DNA of 64,000 nucleotides from Dasania phycosphaerae (GTDB taxonomy: Bacteria > Pseudomonadota > Gammaproteobacteria > Pseudomonadales > Dasaniaceae): the NCBI RefSeq assembly GCF_026891035.1, contig NZ_JAPTGG010000012.1:71467-135466 (forward strand), read 5' to 3'. The translations under genes and the position numbers were made by a program. Under the pieces are notes generated by a model. The model was not told the DNA's origin. It saw only the letters and a list, made by a program, of their open reading frames with translations, and did no database searches. This document shows positions 51,756-60,152 of the stretch, one piece after another (position 1 is the first letter of the stretch; the number at the start of each line of letters is the position of its first letter).

Positions 51756-52682
51756 ATGTCCTTAATAGGAATTTATTTGCGCGGCTTAGCCATGGGGGCT
51801 GCCGATGTGGTGCCCGGTGTTTCGGGTGGCACTATTGCATTTATTACCGGTATTTATGGCACCTTATTAGAGGCTATTAAATCGCTTACGCCTCGCAATC
51901 TTCGCTTGATTACTCAGCAGGGTTTTAGTGCTTTTTGGGAGACTGTCAACGGTAGTTTTCTGTTGGTTTTGTTGCTGGGTATAGTGACCAGCATTTTGTC
52001 ATTAGCCAGGGTGATTAGTTATTTATTGGATCAGCACCCCTTGTTAATTTGGTCTTTCTTTTTTGGTTTGATTATCGCATCGGCCTTGCATGTGGGTAAG
52101 CAGATAAAAAACTGGCGCGGCTCTTATTTGCTAATGTTGCTGCTAGGCATTGCCTTGGCAGTACTAATTACCGAGCTTAAACCCTCAGAGCTTACAGCCA
52201 GCCCTTGGATAGTGTTTGCGGCGGGTAGTATTGCTATTTGTGCGATGATCTTGCCAGGTATTTCTGGCAGTTTTTTACTGGTATTAATGGGCTTGTATGG
52301 GCCTATATTGGCGGCGGTAAAAGATTTAAATTTAGTGTTAATTAGCTGCTTTGCCGCGGGCTGTGGTTTGGGTTTGCTGAGTTTTGCCCATTTATTGTCT
52401 TGGTTGTTAGCGCGCTTTTATTACCTCACCATGAGTTTGTTAACGGGATTTCTGTTAGGCTCATTAAACCTAGTGTGGCCTTGGAAACAAACTCTTAGCA
52501 CCTACACTAATAGCAAAGGCAAAGAGCTGGCTTTGGAACAAGCTAATCGTTGGCCAGGTGATTTTGAGTTGCTAACCCAGCAGCCGGCACAAACTGTAAG
52601 TTGCATAACTATGGCCGTGGCGGGGGTGGCTCTGGTGCTGCTGTTGGAAAAAATCAGTAGTAAAAATACGAAAGCAAGCTAA
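51756..52682 (+). CDS. popT: DUF368 membrane protein, undecaprenyl-phosphate translocase family (PopT-like)
   Basis: A 308-residue polytopic inner-membrane protein with about eight hydrophobic helices. It has the DUF368 signature GLAMGAADVVPGVSGGTIAFITGIY at residues about 10-34, repeated in weaker form as MILPGISGSFLLVLMGLYGPI in the second half, giving inverted-repeat topology. DUF368 proteins were shown in Vibrio cholerae and Staphylococcus (PopT) to return undecaprenyl phosphate across the membrane. Its carrier lipid is the product of uppS in this window. It sits between pcm and nlpD, an unusual place in the cluster. Confidence 0.85.
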   Translation: MSLIGIYLRGLAMGAADVVPGVSGGTIAFITGIYGTLLEAIKSLTPRNLRLITQQGFSAFWETVNGSFLLVLLLGIVTSILSLARVISYLLDQHPLLIWSFFFGLIIASALHVGKQIKNWRGSYLLMLLLGIALAVLITELKPSELTASPWIVFAAGSIAICAMILPGISGSFLLVLMGLYGPILAAVKDLNLVLISCFAAGCGLGLLSFAHLLSWLLARFYYLTMSLLTGFLLGSLNLVWPWKQTLSTYTNSKGKELALEQANRWPGDFELLTQQPAQTVSCITMAVAGVALVLLLEKISSKNTKAS

Positions 52683-52907
52683 AAAACATGAAATATTTCA
52701 CAAATAGTTAGATTGTTTTTTTATATAAAAATACTCTCTTATATATTCGATGTTATTATAAGGGCTTAAAATATAAGCAGTTGCTAGACTTAAATTATAA
52801 TTTTTTTGAATAAAATCAGTGTTTTAAGAGTTTAATTTAATATTAATAAAGCTATACAACTCTCTAGGCTTAGCATTTTTGCGGCTAAAAAATAAGCAGG
52901 TTTTGGC
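52683..52907. promoter_or_regulatory. Very AT-rich region upstream of nlpD-rpoS
   Basis: These 225 bases have no gene and are visibly far richer in A and T than the flanks, with many TATAAT-like and TTTTTTTATATAAAAATA tracts. Several -10 hexamers can be drawn (for example TATTATAAG near 52752 and TAAATTATAAT near 52791). It is the likely control region for nlpD and, through it, rpoS. Such DNA is also a typical target for H-NS-like silencers. Confidence 0.5.
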
Positions 52908-53693
52908 TTGAGATTACTTCCCTTTTTAACAGTATTGAGCGTGTTACTGCTTTCCGCATGCGGTACGGGAAGTAACTATGCGCCCTTGGAAGATCGCTCT
53001 AAAACCCCTTTCTCTTTTAATAAACATCATATAGTTAGCCGCGGGGAAACACTTTACTCCATCGCTTGGCGCTATGATTTAGATGTTCGAGGGTTAGCGG
53101 CAACTAACAATATTGCAGCCCCTTATATTATCCATCCGGGTAACAAAGTGTTACTGAACGACAAGGGAAAGGTAACATCTGCAGCTAAGAAGTCGCCAGT
53201 GATAGCGGCTCGCCAGGCTTCTAAACCTTCACCAAAAGTCACCGCTGTTACAGCAGTTAATAGTGCCAGTGCTTATAAAAAAACGGCGCAAGAAACTTTG
53301 CCCAAGGGCTACCCCTTTCATTGGCAGTGGCCAGCTAAGGGCAGAGTGACTAAGCCGTTTCGCACTGCCGCACCGCAACACAAAGGTATTGATCTTCATG
53401 GTGATTTGCGAGAGTCTGTATTGGCAGCAAACAGTGGCAAGGTAGTTTACGCTGGCAGTGGCTTAGCGGGTTATGGCAAGTTGATAATCCTTAAGCATGG
53501 CGAAAGTTATTTAAGTGCCTATGCACACAACAGCAAGCTGTTGGTCAACGAAGGTCAGATGATTAAAGTTGGCCAAAAGATTGCTGAAATGGGAGATACC
53601 GGCACCAGTACCAATCGCGTTAAATTGCATTTTGAAATTCGACGTGATGGCAAACCGGTAAACCCTATAAGTTTGTTGCCCAAAAGAAGTTAG
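52908..53693 (+). CDS. nlpD: Lipoprotein NlpD: LysM plus degenerate M23 (LytM) amidase activator
   Basis: A 261-residue outer-membrane lipoprotein that activates cell-separation amidases. The signal peptide ends in the lipobox LLSACGTG. A LysM domain follows (IVSRGETLYSIAWRYDL, about 42-85). The C-terminal LytM domain (about 150-255) keeps HKGIDLHGD, but the HLH zinc motif is KLH (NRVKLHFEIR). It is therefore probably not a peptidase, as for E. coli NlpD. The start appears to be TTG at 52908. In E. coli the main rpoS promoter lies within nlpD; the same is possible here. Confidence 0.93.
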   Translation: MRLLPFLTVLSVLLLSACGTGSNYAPLEDRSKTPFSFNKHHIVSRGETLYSIAWRYDLDVRGLAATNNIAAPYIIHPGNKVLLNDKGKVTSAAKKSPVIAARQASKPSPKVTAVTAVNSASAYKKTAQETLPKGYPFHWQWPAKGRVTKPFRTAAPQHKGIDLHGDLRESVLAANSGKVVYAGSGLAGYGKLIILKHGESYLSAYAHNSKLLVNEGQMIKVGQKIAEMGDTGTSTNRVKLHFEIRRDGKPVNPISLLPKRS

Positions 53694-53840
53694 ATGACGT
53701 GTTTTACCTGTAATAAACATGTAGTTACAGTTAAAGAGTACTGAGTTTAGCCAAGTTGTGAGAGGCTGCTATACCAGAAAAACTGTTGAGTTTAGGTATT
53801 AGCTTAGTAGTCTTATAACCCAAGAGAGAGGGTGGAATAT

Positions 53841-54866
53841 ATGGAAGCGACACGGGAAGAGAGTTTAGGCAAAATTGAGTTTGATAAAATTGTTGCCGGA
53901 GATTTTGATGTTAATGAAATAGATCTTGATCTGGACGATAGCGATGATGATAACGAGGAGTTACTTGGAGCTCCTAAAGCAAAACAAAAATCCAAATCCA
54001 TAAAACTCCCCGCAGACCGTTTTCAAAAAACACTAGATGCCACCCAGTTATATTTAAACGAGATTGGTTTCTCCCCCTTATTAACTCCCGAAGAAGAAGT
54101 GTATTTTGCTCGCATGGCCATGCGCGGTGAAGAGGCGGGGCGCAAGCGCATGATAGAAAGTAACCTGCGCTTGGTGGTTAAAATAGCACGCCGCTATGTT
54201 AACCGCGGTTTAACCTTATTAGATTTAATTGAAGAGGGTAACTTAGGCCTGATTCGCGCGGTTGAAAAATTCGACCCCGAACGCGGCTTTCGCTTTTCAA
54301 CTTACGCGACTTGGTGGATACGTCAAACCATAGAGCGTGCCATTATGAATCAAACCCGCACCATACGCTTACCCATACATGTGGTGAAAGAGTTAAATGT
54401 TTATTTGCGGGCAGCCCGTGAGCTAACCCAAAAGTTAGATCACGAACCTTCACCAGAAGAGATAGCCGAGTTATTAGATAAGCCGGTAGACGATGTTAAG
54501 CGCATGTTGGGTTTAAACGAGCGTGTTGCTTCTATAGATACACCCCTGGGCCCTGAGTCGGATAAATCTTTACTAGACACCATAGCCGATGTGCATGTGT
54601 CTGACCCAGCATCCTTGCTACAAGATGACGATATGCGCGCGAGCATAGGCGATTGGTTAGGCGAGCTGACCGAAAAACAACGCGAGGTCGTTGCCCGTCG
54701 TTTTGGTTTGCGTGGCTATGAAACCAGCACGTTGGAAGAAGTGGGTAGGGAAATAGGCTTAACCCGTGAGCGGGTGCGGCAGATACAGGTAGAGGCACTT
54801 AAACGTTTGCGGGATATTTTAGAGAAGCAGGGTTTGAGTAGTGAGTCGGTATTTGCTGGTCAGTAG
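53841..54866 (+). CDS. rpoS: RNA polymerase sigma factor RpoS
   Basis: A 341-residue sigma-S for stationary phase and general stress. Seen: an acidic N-terminus (IDLDLDDSDDDNEE), region 1.2 DATQLYLNEIGFSPLLTPEEE, region 2 FRFSTYATWWIRQTIERAIM, the NQTRTIRLPIHVVKELN junction, and region 4 LEEVGREIGLTRERVRQIQVEA. The ATG at 53841 has GAGGGTGG upstream; an in-frame GTG nine bases earlier is possible. The 147-base gap after nlpD is a possible leader for translational control. Confidence 0.97.
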   Translation: MEATREESLGKIEFDKIVAGDFDVNEIDLDLDDSDDDNEELLGAPKAKQKSKSIKLPADRFQKTLDATQLYLNEIGFSPLLTPEEEVYFARMAMRGEEAGRKRMIESNLRLVVKIARRYVNRGLTLLDLIEEGNLGLIRAVEKFDPERGFRFSTYATWWIRQTIERAIMNQTRTIRLPIHVVKELNVYLRAARELTQKLDHEPSPEEIAELLDKPVDDVKRMLGLNERVASIDTPLGPESDKSLLDTIADVHVSDPASLLQDDDMRASIGDWLGELTEKQREVVARRFGLRGYETSTLEEVGREIGLTRERVRQIQVEALKRLRDILEKQGLSSESVFAGQ

Positions 54867-54873
54867 CAAAAAC

Positions 54874-54972
54874 GGGGTCAGAGTAAATTTGCCCTAAATC
54901 AATACCGTAAAAACAAAAAATGGGGTCGAGTAAATTTACTCTGACCCCATTTTTTTCTGACCCCATTTTTTT
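54874..54972. repeat. GGGGTCAGAGTAAATTT palindromic repeat serving as rpoS/fdxA terminator
   Basis: GGGGTCAGAGTAAATTT lies at 54874-54890. A near-palindrome from TGGGGTCGAGTAAATT to AATTTACTCTGACCCCA lies at 54921-54949, followed by seven T. CTGACCCCATTTTTTT occurs once more at 54957-54972. I recognise this as the kind of repeat linked to REP-associated (Y1) transposases in gammaproteobacteria. Between convergent rpoS and fdxA it can act as a bidirectional terminator. Confidence 0.75.
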
Positions 54973-54997
54973 ATCTGCCCTATATTGCGATGCGTAC

Positions 54998-55321
54998 TTA
55001 ACGCTCCAACAGCTCCAACTTATTAGGCTTGCCATCCCACTCCTCAGCATCAGCAGGAGCTTCTTTCATTTCAGTAATATTGGGCCACTCTTCGGCCAGC
55101 TCGGCATTGAGCTCTAAAAATGCCAATTGATCCTCGGGCAACTCGTCCTCAGAGTAAATAGCATCCACCGGGCATTCTGGCTCACACAGGGCGCAATCTA
55201 TGCACTCATCGGGGTGGATAACAAGAAAGTTTGGGCCTTCGTAAAAACAGTCTACTGGGCACACCTCTACACAGTCAGTGTGCTTGCACTTAATACAGTT
55301 TTCCCCAACTACAAATGTCAT
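54998..55321 (-). CDS. fdxA: 7Fe ferredoxin FdxA (3Fe-4S/4Fe-4S)
   Basis: A 107-residue ferredoxin nearly identical in layout to Azotobacter ferredoxin I. It has TFVVGENCIKCKHTDCVEVC for the 3Fe-4S site and part of the 4Fe-4S site, CFYEGPNFLVIHPDECIDCA and LCEPECPVDAIYSEDE, and the long C-terminal extension (LAEEWPNITEMKEAPADAEE). It may have roles in redox regulation and stress. rpoS-fdxA-mutS is the Pseudomonas order; the sRNA gene rsmZ that sits between rpoS and fdxA there is not seen here. Confidence 0.95.
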   Translation of the reverse strand: MTFVVGENCIKCKHTDCVEVCPVDCFYEGPNFLVIHPDECIDCALCEPECPVDAIYSEDELPEDQLAFLELNAELAEEWPNITEMKEAPADAEEWDGKPNKLELLER

Positions 55322-55394
55322 TGCTTTGCCTCGATTTCAAGATAATTACAGCAGGCCCGTAGGCTAACGGCGCGCAGTTTATCATTAAGTTTTT

Positions 55395-55477
55395 GTAGTC
55401 GCTAGTTTGGAGTCGCTAGTGGGAAGTCTCTAGTCGATAGAAGCTAGTCTCTAGAGGGTAGTCGATAGTGCTTAGGC
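55395..55477. repeat. TAGTCKC repeat cluster upstream of fdxA
   Basis: TAGTCGCTAG, AGTCGCTAGT, AGTCTCTAGTCGATAG, CTAGTCTCTAG and TAGTCGATAG follow one another from 55396 to about 55470. They are variants of one 7-bp unit in tandem. A further copy (CTAGAGGCCAGCGACT and GCTAGAGACT) lies at 55618-55648, across the mutS stop. Confidence 0.75.
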
Positions 55478-55508
55478 ATTAGAAATACGACATTTAGGCA
55501 AAGGTTGG

Positions 55509-55602
55509 TGTTATGGATACCGGCAGACGCCGGTATGACCCATTATCTATCCATATACTCTTAACCCGTCACTCCGGCGCACGCCGGAGTCCATAACTAC
55601 CA
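55509..55602. repeat. Inverted pair of REP-like palindromes
   Basis: ATACCGGC-AGAC-GCCGGTAT (55517-55536) and ACTCCGGC-GCAC-GCCGGAGT (55571-55590) are perfect 8-bp hairpins. They are flanked outward by GTTATGGA and TCCATAAC and inward by TGAC and GTCA, so the two units mirror each other over about 34 bases of spacer. This is a BIME-like or MITE-like element in the fdxA-mutS gap. Confidence 0.8.
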
Positions 55603-55638
55603 GCCTTTTGTTTTCAACTAGAGGCCAGCGACTACAAG

Positions 55639-58254
55639 CTAGAGACTTTTAAGCTCATACAACAAATCCAGCGCCTGCTTAGCACTGAGATTATCGGGGT
55701 TGATGTTATTCAACTTACTCACCGCAGGGTGCTCGGCCATGGCAAACATGTCGGGTTGCGGTGAGCTGCTAGCAGGCGTTGCGGGTATGGCCTTGCTGGC
55801 AGTGGCTATAGGTTGCGAAGCCTCGGCAGCGGAGCCGCTTTCCAGCTGTTGTAGCTTGTGTTTAGCGGCATCTACCACGGGCTTGGGTATGCCTGCCAGC
55901 TTGGCTACCTGTAAGCCGTAGCTCTTGCTGGCGGGGCCTTCTTGTATGCTGTGCAAAAACACGATGTGGTCGTTGTGCTCGGTGGCATCTAGGTGCACAT
56001 TGCTGACCTGGGGGTAATCCTCGGGCAGGCTGGTGAGCTCAAAATAATGGGTGGCGAACAGGGTAAAGGCTTTAACCTGCTCGGCCAAATGCACGGCGGC
56101 GGCCCAGGCCAGCGACAGACCGTCAAAGGTGCTGGTGCCGCGGCCTATCTCATCCATTAATACCAGGCTGCGTTCGCTGGCGTTGTGCAGGATGTTGGCG
56201 GTTTCGGTCATCTCTACCATAAAGGTAGAGCGGCCACCGGCCAGGTCGTCTGAGGAACCTATGCGGGTAAAGATTTGATCGGTTAAACCTAGGGTCACGG
56301 CCTGTGCTGGTACAAAGCTGCCCACATGAGCCAGCAGGGTAATTACCGCGGTTTGGCGCATATAGGTAGACTTACCGCCCATGTTAGGGCCGGTAACAAT
56401 TAGCATGCGGCGGCTGTCGTCCAGCTTCACATCATTGGGTATAAAGGGCTCGTCCATTACCGCCTCTACCACTAAGTGGCGTCCCTGCTCTATGTTGATG
56501 CAGGGCTGATCCACAAAATTGGGGCGGCACAGGGTGAGCTGGTCGGCGCGCTCAGCCAGGTTGGCCAGCACGTCCAGTTCGGCTAGGGCGGCAGCGGTAT
56601 CCTGCAATTGGCGCAGTTGTTGGTTGAGGTTTTCGATTAACTCTTCATAGAGCATTTTTTCGCGGCTAAGGGCGCGGCTCTTGGCGCTGAGTGCCTTGTC
56701 TTCAAACTCTTTAAGCTCGGGGGTGATATAGCGCTCAGCATTTTTTAAGGTTTGCCTGCGTATGTACTCGGTAGGCGCCTTGGCGGACTGGCCCTTGCTG
56801 ATTTCTATAAAATAGCCATGCACGCGGTTAAAGCCCACTTTTAAGGTGGCTATGCCGGTGCGTTCACGTTCGCGGGTTTCCAGGTCGATAAGAAATTGGC
56901 CAGCGTTGCTGCTAAGCGCACGCAGCTCGTCCAGCTCGACATCGTAGCCTTCGGCAATAACCCCGCCATCGCGTATCACTACCGGCGGGTTATCTATGAT
57001 GGCACGGTCTAATAGCTCGGTGGTTTCGGGGTAAATACCAGCCTGTTGCGCCAGTTGCTGTATTTGGCTGGCGCTAATGTCCCGGCAGTGTTGCTGCAGG
57101 GCGGGCAATACGGATAAGGATTGCAGTAGCCGTGACAGGTCGCGAGGTCTGGCTGAGCGCAGGGCGACACGGGCCAGGATGCGCTCCATATCACCCACGG
57201 GCTTGAGTATGTCGCGCAGGCTTTCAAAGTGGTAGTTGTGTAATAGCGCTTGTATGGCATCTTGGCGCTGGCGTATTTGCGCCAAATTCGCCAACGGCCG
57301 GTTTAGCCAGCGGCGCAGCAGGCGGCTGCCCATGGCGGTTTTACTGCGGTCCATAATCCACTGCAGAGTGTATTCGCTATCGCCATTAAGGTTGATGTCT
57401 ATTTCCAGGTTGCGGCGAGTGGCGGCATCTAAAATAACGCTGTCTTCACGCTTTTCATGGACGATATTTTGTATATGGGGCAGGGCGGTGCGCTGGGTCT
57501 CTTGGGCGTATTGCAGCAGGCAGCCAGCAGCGGTAATGGCCAAGGTGAGCTCGGCGCAGCCAAAGCCGGTGAGGTCTTTGGTGTGAAACTGCTGGGTTAG
57601 CAGGCGCTGGGCGGTTTCCAGCTCAAACTCCCACACCGGGCGGCGGCGCAGGCCTTTGCGGTTAAAAGCATCGCTGTGGTCCAGGCTGTCGGGTATTAAA
57701 ATCTCGGCGGGGTCCAGCCGTTGCACCTCGCCCAGTACGGCATCTATGCCGCTAACCTCAAACACCTGAAAGCGGCCGCTGCCTATATCCAGGCTGGCGA
57801 TGCCAAAGTGCTCGCCTTGCTGGTTAATGGCCAGCAGCAGATTGTCGCGTCTGTCTTCTAATAAAGCTTCATCACTGACGGTACCGGGGGTGACTATGCG
57901 CATCACCTTGCGCTCTACCGGGCCCTTACTGGTGGCGGGGTCGCCCACTTGCTCGCAAATAGCCACTGAAATGCCCGCTTTAACTAAGCGTGCTAAATAA
58001 CCATCCGCCGAGTGATAGGGTATGCCCGCCATGGGTATGGGTTCGCCACCGGACTTGCCCCTAGCGGTAAGGGTAATATCCAGCACCTCGGCAGCCTTTT
58101 TGGCATCGTCAAAAAACAGCTCGTAAAAATCACCCATGCGATAAAACACCATTTCATGGGGATGCTGGGCTTTAATTTTAAGGAATTGCTGCATCATTGG
58201 TGTGTGTTCGTTATTGCTTGTGCTTGATTTTATTGAAGTATTTTTCATTATCAT
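55639..58254 (-). CDS. mutS: DNA mismatch repair protein MutS
   Basis: An 871-residue mismatch-recognition ATPase. The N-terminal domain has EHTPMMQQFLKIKAQH and the mismatch wedge region FYRMGDFYELFFDDA. The C-terminal ATPase has VTGPNMGGKSTYMRQTAVI (Walker A), LVLMDEIGRGTSTFDGLSLA and FATHYFELTSLPE. Either ATG at 58254 or the one two codons later may be used. The last codons (KSL and the stop) are encoded by a TAGTCKC repeat. It is the last core gene: mobile DNA begins directly upstream of its start. Confidence 0.97.
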   Translation of the reverse strand: MIMKNTSIKSSTSNNEHTPMMQQFLKIKAQHPHEMVFYRMGDFYELFFDDAKKAAEVLDITLTARGKSGGEPIPMAGIPYHSADGYLARLVKAGISVAICEQVGDPATSKGPVERKVMRIVTPGTVSDEALLEDRRDNLLLAINQQGEHFGIASLDIGSGRFQVFEVSGIDAVLGEVQRLDPAEILIPDSLDHSDAFNRKGLRRRPVWEFELETAQRLLTQQFHTKDLTGFGCAELTLAITAAGCLLQYAQETQRTALPHIQNIVHEKREDSVILDAATRRNLEIDINLNGDSEYTLQWIMDRSKTAMGSRLLRRWLNRPLANLAQIRQRQDAIQALLHNYHFESLRDILKPVGDMERILARVALRSARPRDLSRLLQSLSVLPALQQHCRDISASQIQQLAQQAGIYPETTELLDRAIIDNPPVVIRDGGVIAEGYDVELDELRALSSNAGQFLIDLETRERERTGIATLKVGFNRVHGYFIEISKGQSAKAPTEYIRRQTLKNAERYITPELKEFEDKALSAKSRALSREKMLYEELIENLNQQLRQLQDTAAALAELDVLANLAERADQLTLCRPNFVDQPCINIEQGRHLVVEAVMDEPFIPNDVKLDDSRRMLIVTGPNMGGKSTYMRQTAVITLLAHVGSFVPAQAVTLGLTDQIFTRIGSSDDLAGGRSTFMVEMTETANILHNASERSLVLMDEIGRGTSTFDGLSLAWAAAVHLAEQVKAFTLFATHYFELTSLPEDYPQVSNVHLDATEHNDHIVFLHSIQEGPASKSYGLQVAKLAGIPKPVVDAAKHKLQQLESGSAAEASQPIATASKAIPATPASSSPQPDMFAMAEHPAVSKLNNINPDNLSAKQALDLLYELKSL

Positions 58255-58348
58255 ACTGTTTTATAAGGTTTTTTGTGTAATTAATCGAATATTTCTATGT
58301 GATTGTAAGCTCGTGAAATTTCAATAAATATCGTGTTTTTGCGCAAAT

Positions 58349-58411
58349 AAGTGTAACATTAAGTGTAACACTTTTTAGTGATAAAAAAGTTGCTCTCTAA
58401 ATGTTACACTT
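58349..58411. repeat. Three AAGTGTAACA sites between mutS and the integrase
   Basis: AAGTGTAACAT at 58349-58359, AAGTGTAACAC at 58361-58371 and the inverted ATGTTACACTT at 58401-58411 lie within 63 bases. They could be arm-type integrase sites, an operator, or part of the island attachment region. No tRNA gene is present here. Confidence 0.6.
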
Positions 58412-58480
58412 TTAAACTTGATCGCAGTCTAAGTCATTGACTAACAGCTGGTTGAAGCCGCCCGATTACAAGGAGGAGTA

Positions 58481-59752
58481 ATGACAAACCAACAGAATAC
58501 CAAACCTTTATCAACGATGGCACTTAAAGCAATGAAGCCAGGCAATAAAGTTTTGGTGGATACGGGTGAAAACAGAGGTTTGAGGGTACGTTGTGGTAGA
58601 GGTGGTACAACAACCTTCTTCTATCGTTATACCAGCCCGGTAACCCATAAACTGGCTCAAATAGTGATCGGCCATTTTCCGTCCATATCCCTTGCTGACG
58701 CCAGATTAAAGCTACAGGATCTAAAGCTGGCAAGAGGTGATGGGCGTTGTCCAGCGGCAGAGCAAAATCTGGAAAAGCAGCAATTCAAAGATGCGCCTAA
58801 AGAGCAAAGACTGACGGTCAAGCAGCTAGTGGATCTGTATCTAAAGAGTTACATAGAAGACCGCGAGGTTGACGGCAAGTTGATCCATGGTGCTCGTAAA
58901 AAGAAAGGCCAAAAAGAAGTAAGGCGAACCCTTTATGGCGATGCCGTCCTGGTTTTGGGTCGCAGGCCTGCATGCAAAATAACCAGAAAAGATGTTGTGC
59001 TGATGATTATGGACATTGTGGAGCGGGGGGCTAATGTCCAGGCAGGTAATGTTTTACGGGAGTTGTCAGCTGCTTACGAATTCGCAATTGGCCTAGATCG
59101 ATTTGATGATGGTTTCGCCAACCCTGCCTTATTGGCAAAAAATAGTTTACGGCAGGCAAAAATCAGGCTTACGTCTGAGCGAGGCAAACGTACTTTGTCA
59201 GAACAGGAAATTAAAGCCTTCTTAGCCTGGTTGCCGGGGTCTGTTTTTACACCCACCCAAAAAAATGTTCTTAGGTTTACATTATGGACGGCCTGTAGAA
59301 CAGGTGAGGTCTGTAATGCGCATTGGCAAGACATAGATCTCGTTAAAAAGACCTGGCACCTTACCGATACCAAGACAGGTATAGAGCGGTATGTTCAATT
59401 GCCAGTTCAGGCAGTTGCATTCTTGGAGCAGTTAAAATTGACAACGGGTGATTGTTTATTCCCCTCGCAGAAAACAGGAAAACCCATCCAGCAAAAAACG
59501 CTCACCGAGCAGGCGTGGCACCTTCGCACTTCCGGCAGGATGCTGAACATTGAACACTGGACACCTCATGATTTAAGGCGAACGGTGAGAACGGGCTTGT
59601 CTCGGATGGGATGCCCAAGTGAAGTTGCCGAAGCCATTCTGGGCCATAGCCGCAGTGGTATAGAAGGCACTTATGATCTTCATAAATATGAAAAAGAAGC
59701 GGGAGTCTGGTTACAAAAGTGGGCTGATTATCTTGATGAAATGACGGTCTGA
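58481..59752 (+). CDS. Tyrosine-type site-specific integrase with Arm-DNA-binding domain (P4-like)
   Basis: A 423-residue integrase. The N-terminal Arm-DNA-binding (DUF4102) domain has VDTGENRGLRVRCGRGGTTT and IGHFPSISLADARLKLQDL. A SAM-like core-binding region and the catalytic domain follow. Catalytic residues: R273 in TACRTGEV, H363 and R366 in HDLRRTVRTG, H389 in ILGHSRSGI and nucleophile Y398 in EGTYDLHKYEK. AAGGAGGAG precedes the ATG. The gene is complete and looks functional. It starts 227 bases from the mutS start on the opposite strand, so it most likely drives a genomic island inserted upstream of mutS. Confidence 0.93.
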   Translation: MTNQQNTKPLSTMALKAMKPGNKVLVDTGENRGLRVRCGRGGTTTFFYRYTSPVTHKLAQIVIGHFPSISLADARLKLQDLKLARGDGRCPAAEQNLEKQQFKDAPKEQRLTVKQLVDLYLKSYIEDREVDGKLIHGARKKKGQKEVRRTLYGDAVLVLGRRPACKITRKDVVLMIMDIVERGANVQAGNVLRELSAAYEFAIGLDRFDDGFANPALLAKNSLRQAKIRLTSERGKRTLSEQEIKAFLAWLPGSVFTPTQKNVLRFTLWTACRTGEVCNAHWQDIDLVKKTWHLTDTKTGIERYVQLPVQAVAFLEQLKLTTGDCLFPSQKTGKPIQQKTLTEQAWHLRTSGRMLNIEHWTPHDLRRTVRTGLSRMGCPSEVAEAILGHSRSGIEGTYDLHKYEKEAGVWLQKWADYLDEMTV

Positions 59753-59879
59753 TTTATTGTTATTACAGCTCTGCTTTTAATTAAGTGCATTTTTCTTTCT
59801 TTGTTAACAGGAGGCTTATTGGTAGCGAGTCCCTTCTAGTGCGGTAGGATCAATCTACTAATGTAGGAGGTGTATGCGC

Positions 59880-60095
59880 ATGGTAGATATTCAACGAAGT
59901 GATATTGCTTCCGCTGATCGTATTGTTCGACAGGCTGAGCTAGCAAAAATTTTAGGGGTTAGTTCTGTTACGCTTTGGCGTTGGCGGCAAAATAATAAGT
60001 TTCCTGCACCGATAAAATTGGGAAGTGGTAGAATGATTGGGTGGCGCATGTCGTCAATTCTGCAATGGATTGATGAGCAGGAAGTGCTCGATTAA
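59880..60095 (+). CDS. AlpA-family DNA-binding regulator (excisionase-like)
   Basis: A roughly 71-residue winged-helix protein of the AlpA/MerR-like type: IVRQAELAKILGVSSVTLWR, then WRQNNKFPAPIKLGSGRMIGW and a C-terminal helix ILQWIDEQEV. AlpA proteins commonly sit next to P4-like integrases and activate or aid excision. The ATG at 59880 is 9 bases after AGGAGG; an in-frame ATG at 59874 is only 3 bases after it, so I favour the later one. It is transcribed in the same direction as the integrase. Confidence 0.88.
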   Translation: MVDIQRSDIASADRIVRQAELAKILGVSSVTLWRWRQNNKFPAPIKLGSGRMIGWRMSSILQWIDEQEVLD

Positions 60096-60152
60096 CCAAA
60101 TGAATTAGTCACCGAGCACGTTAATATTATTTACAGTTCGAATGTTGGTTTG

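Noticed and set aside
52908..53693. Active M23 endopeptidase
   Set aside because: The HxH zinc motif is KLH, so it is read as a non-catalytic NlpD-type activator.
55395..55650. CRISPR array
   Set aside because: Repeats are short (7 bp and 8-bp hairpins), imperfect and not separated by uniform unique spacers; no cas genes.
58255..58480. A tRNA gene as the integration target
   Set aside because: No cloverleaf or T-loop GTTCRA-type sequence was found between mutS and the integrase.
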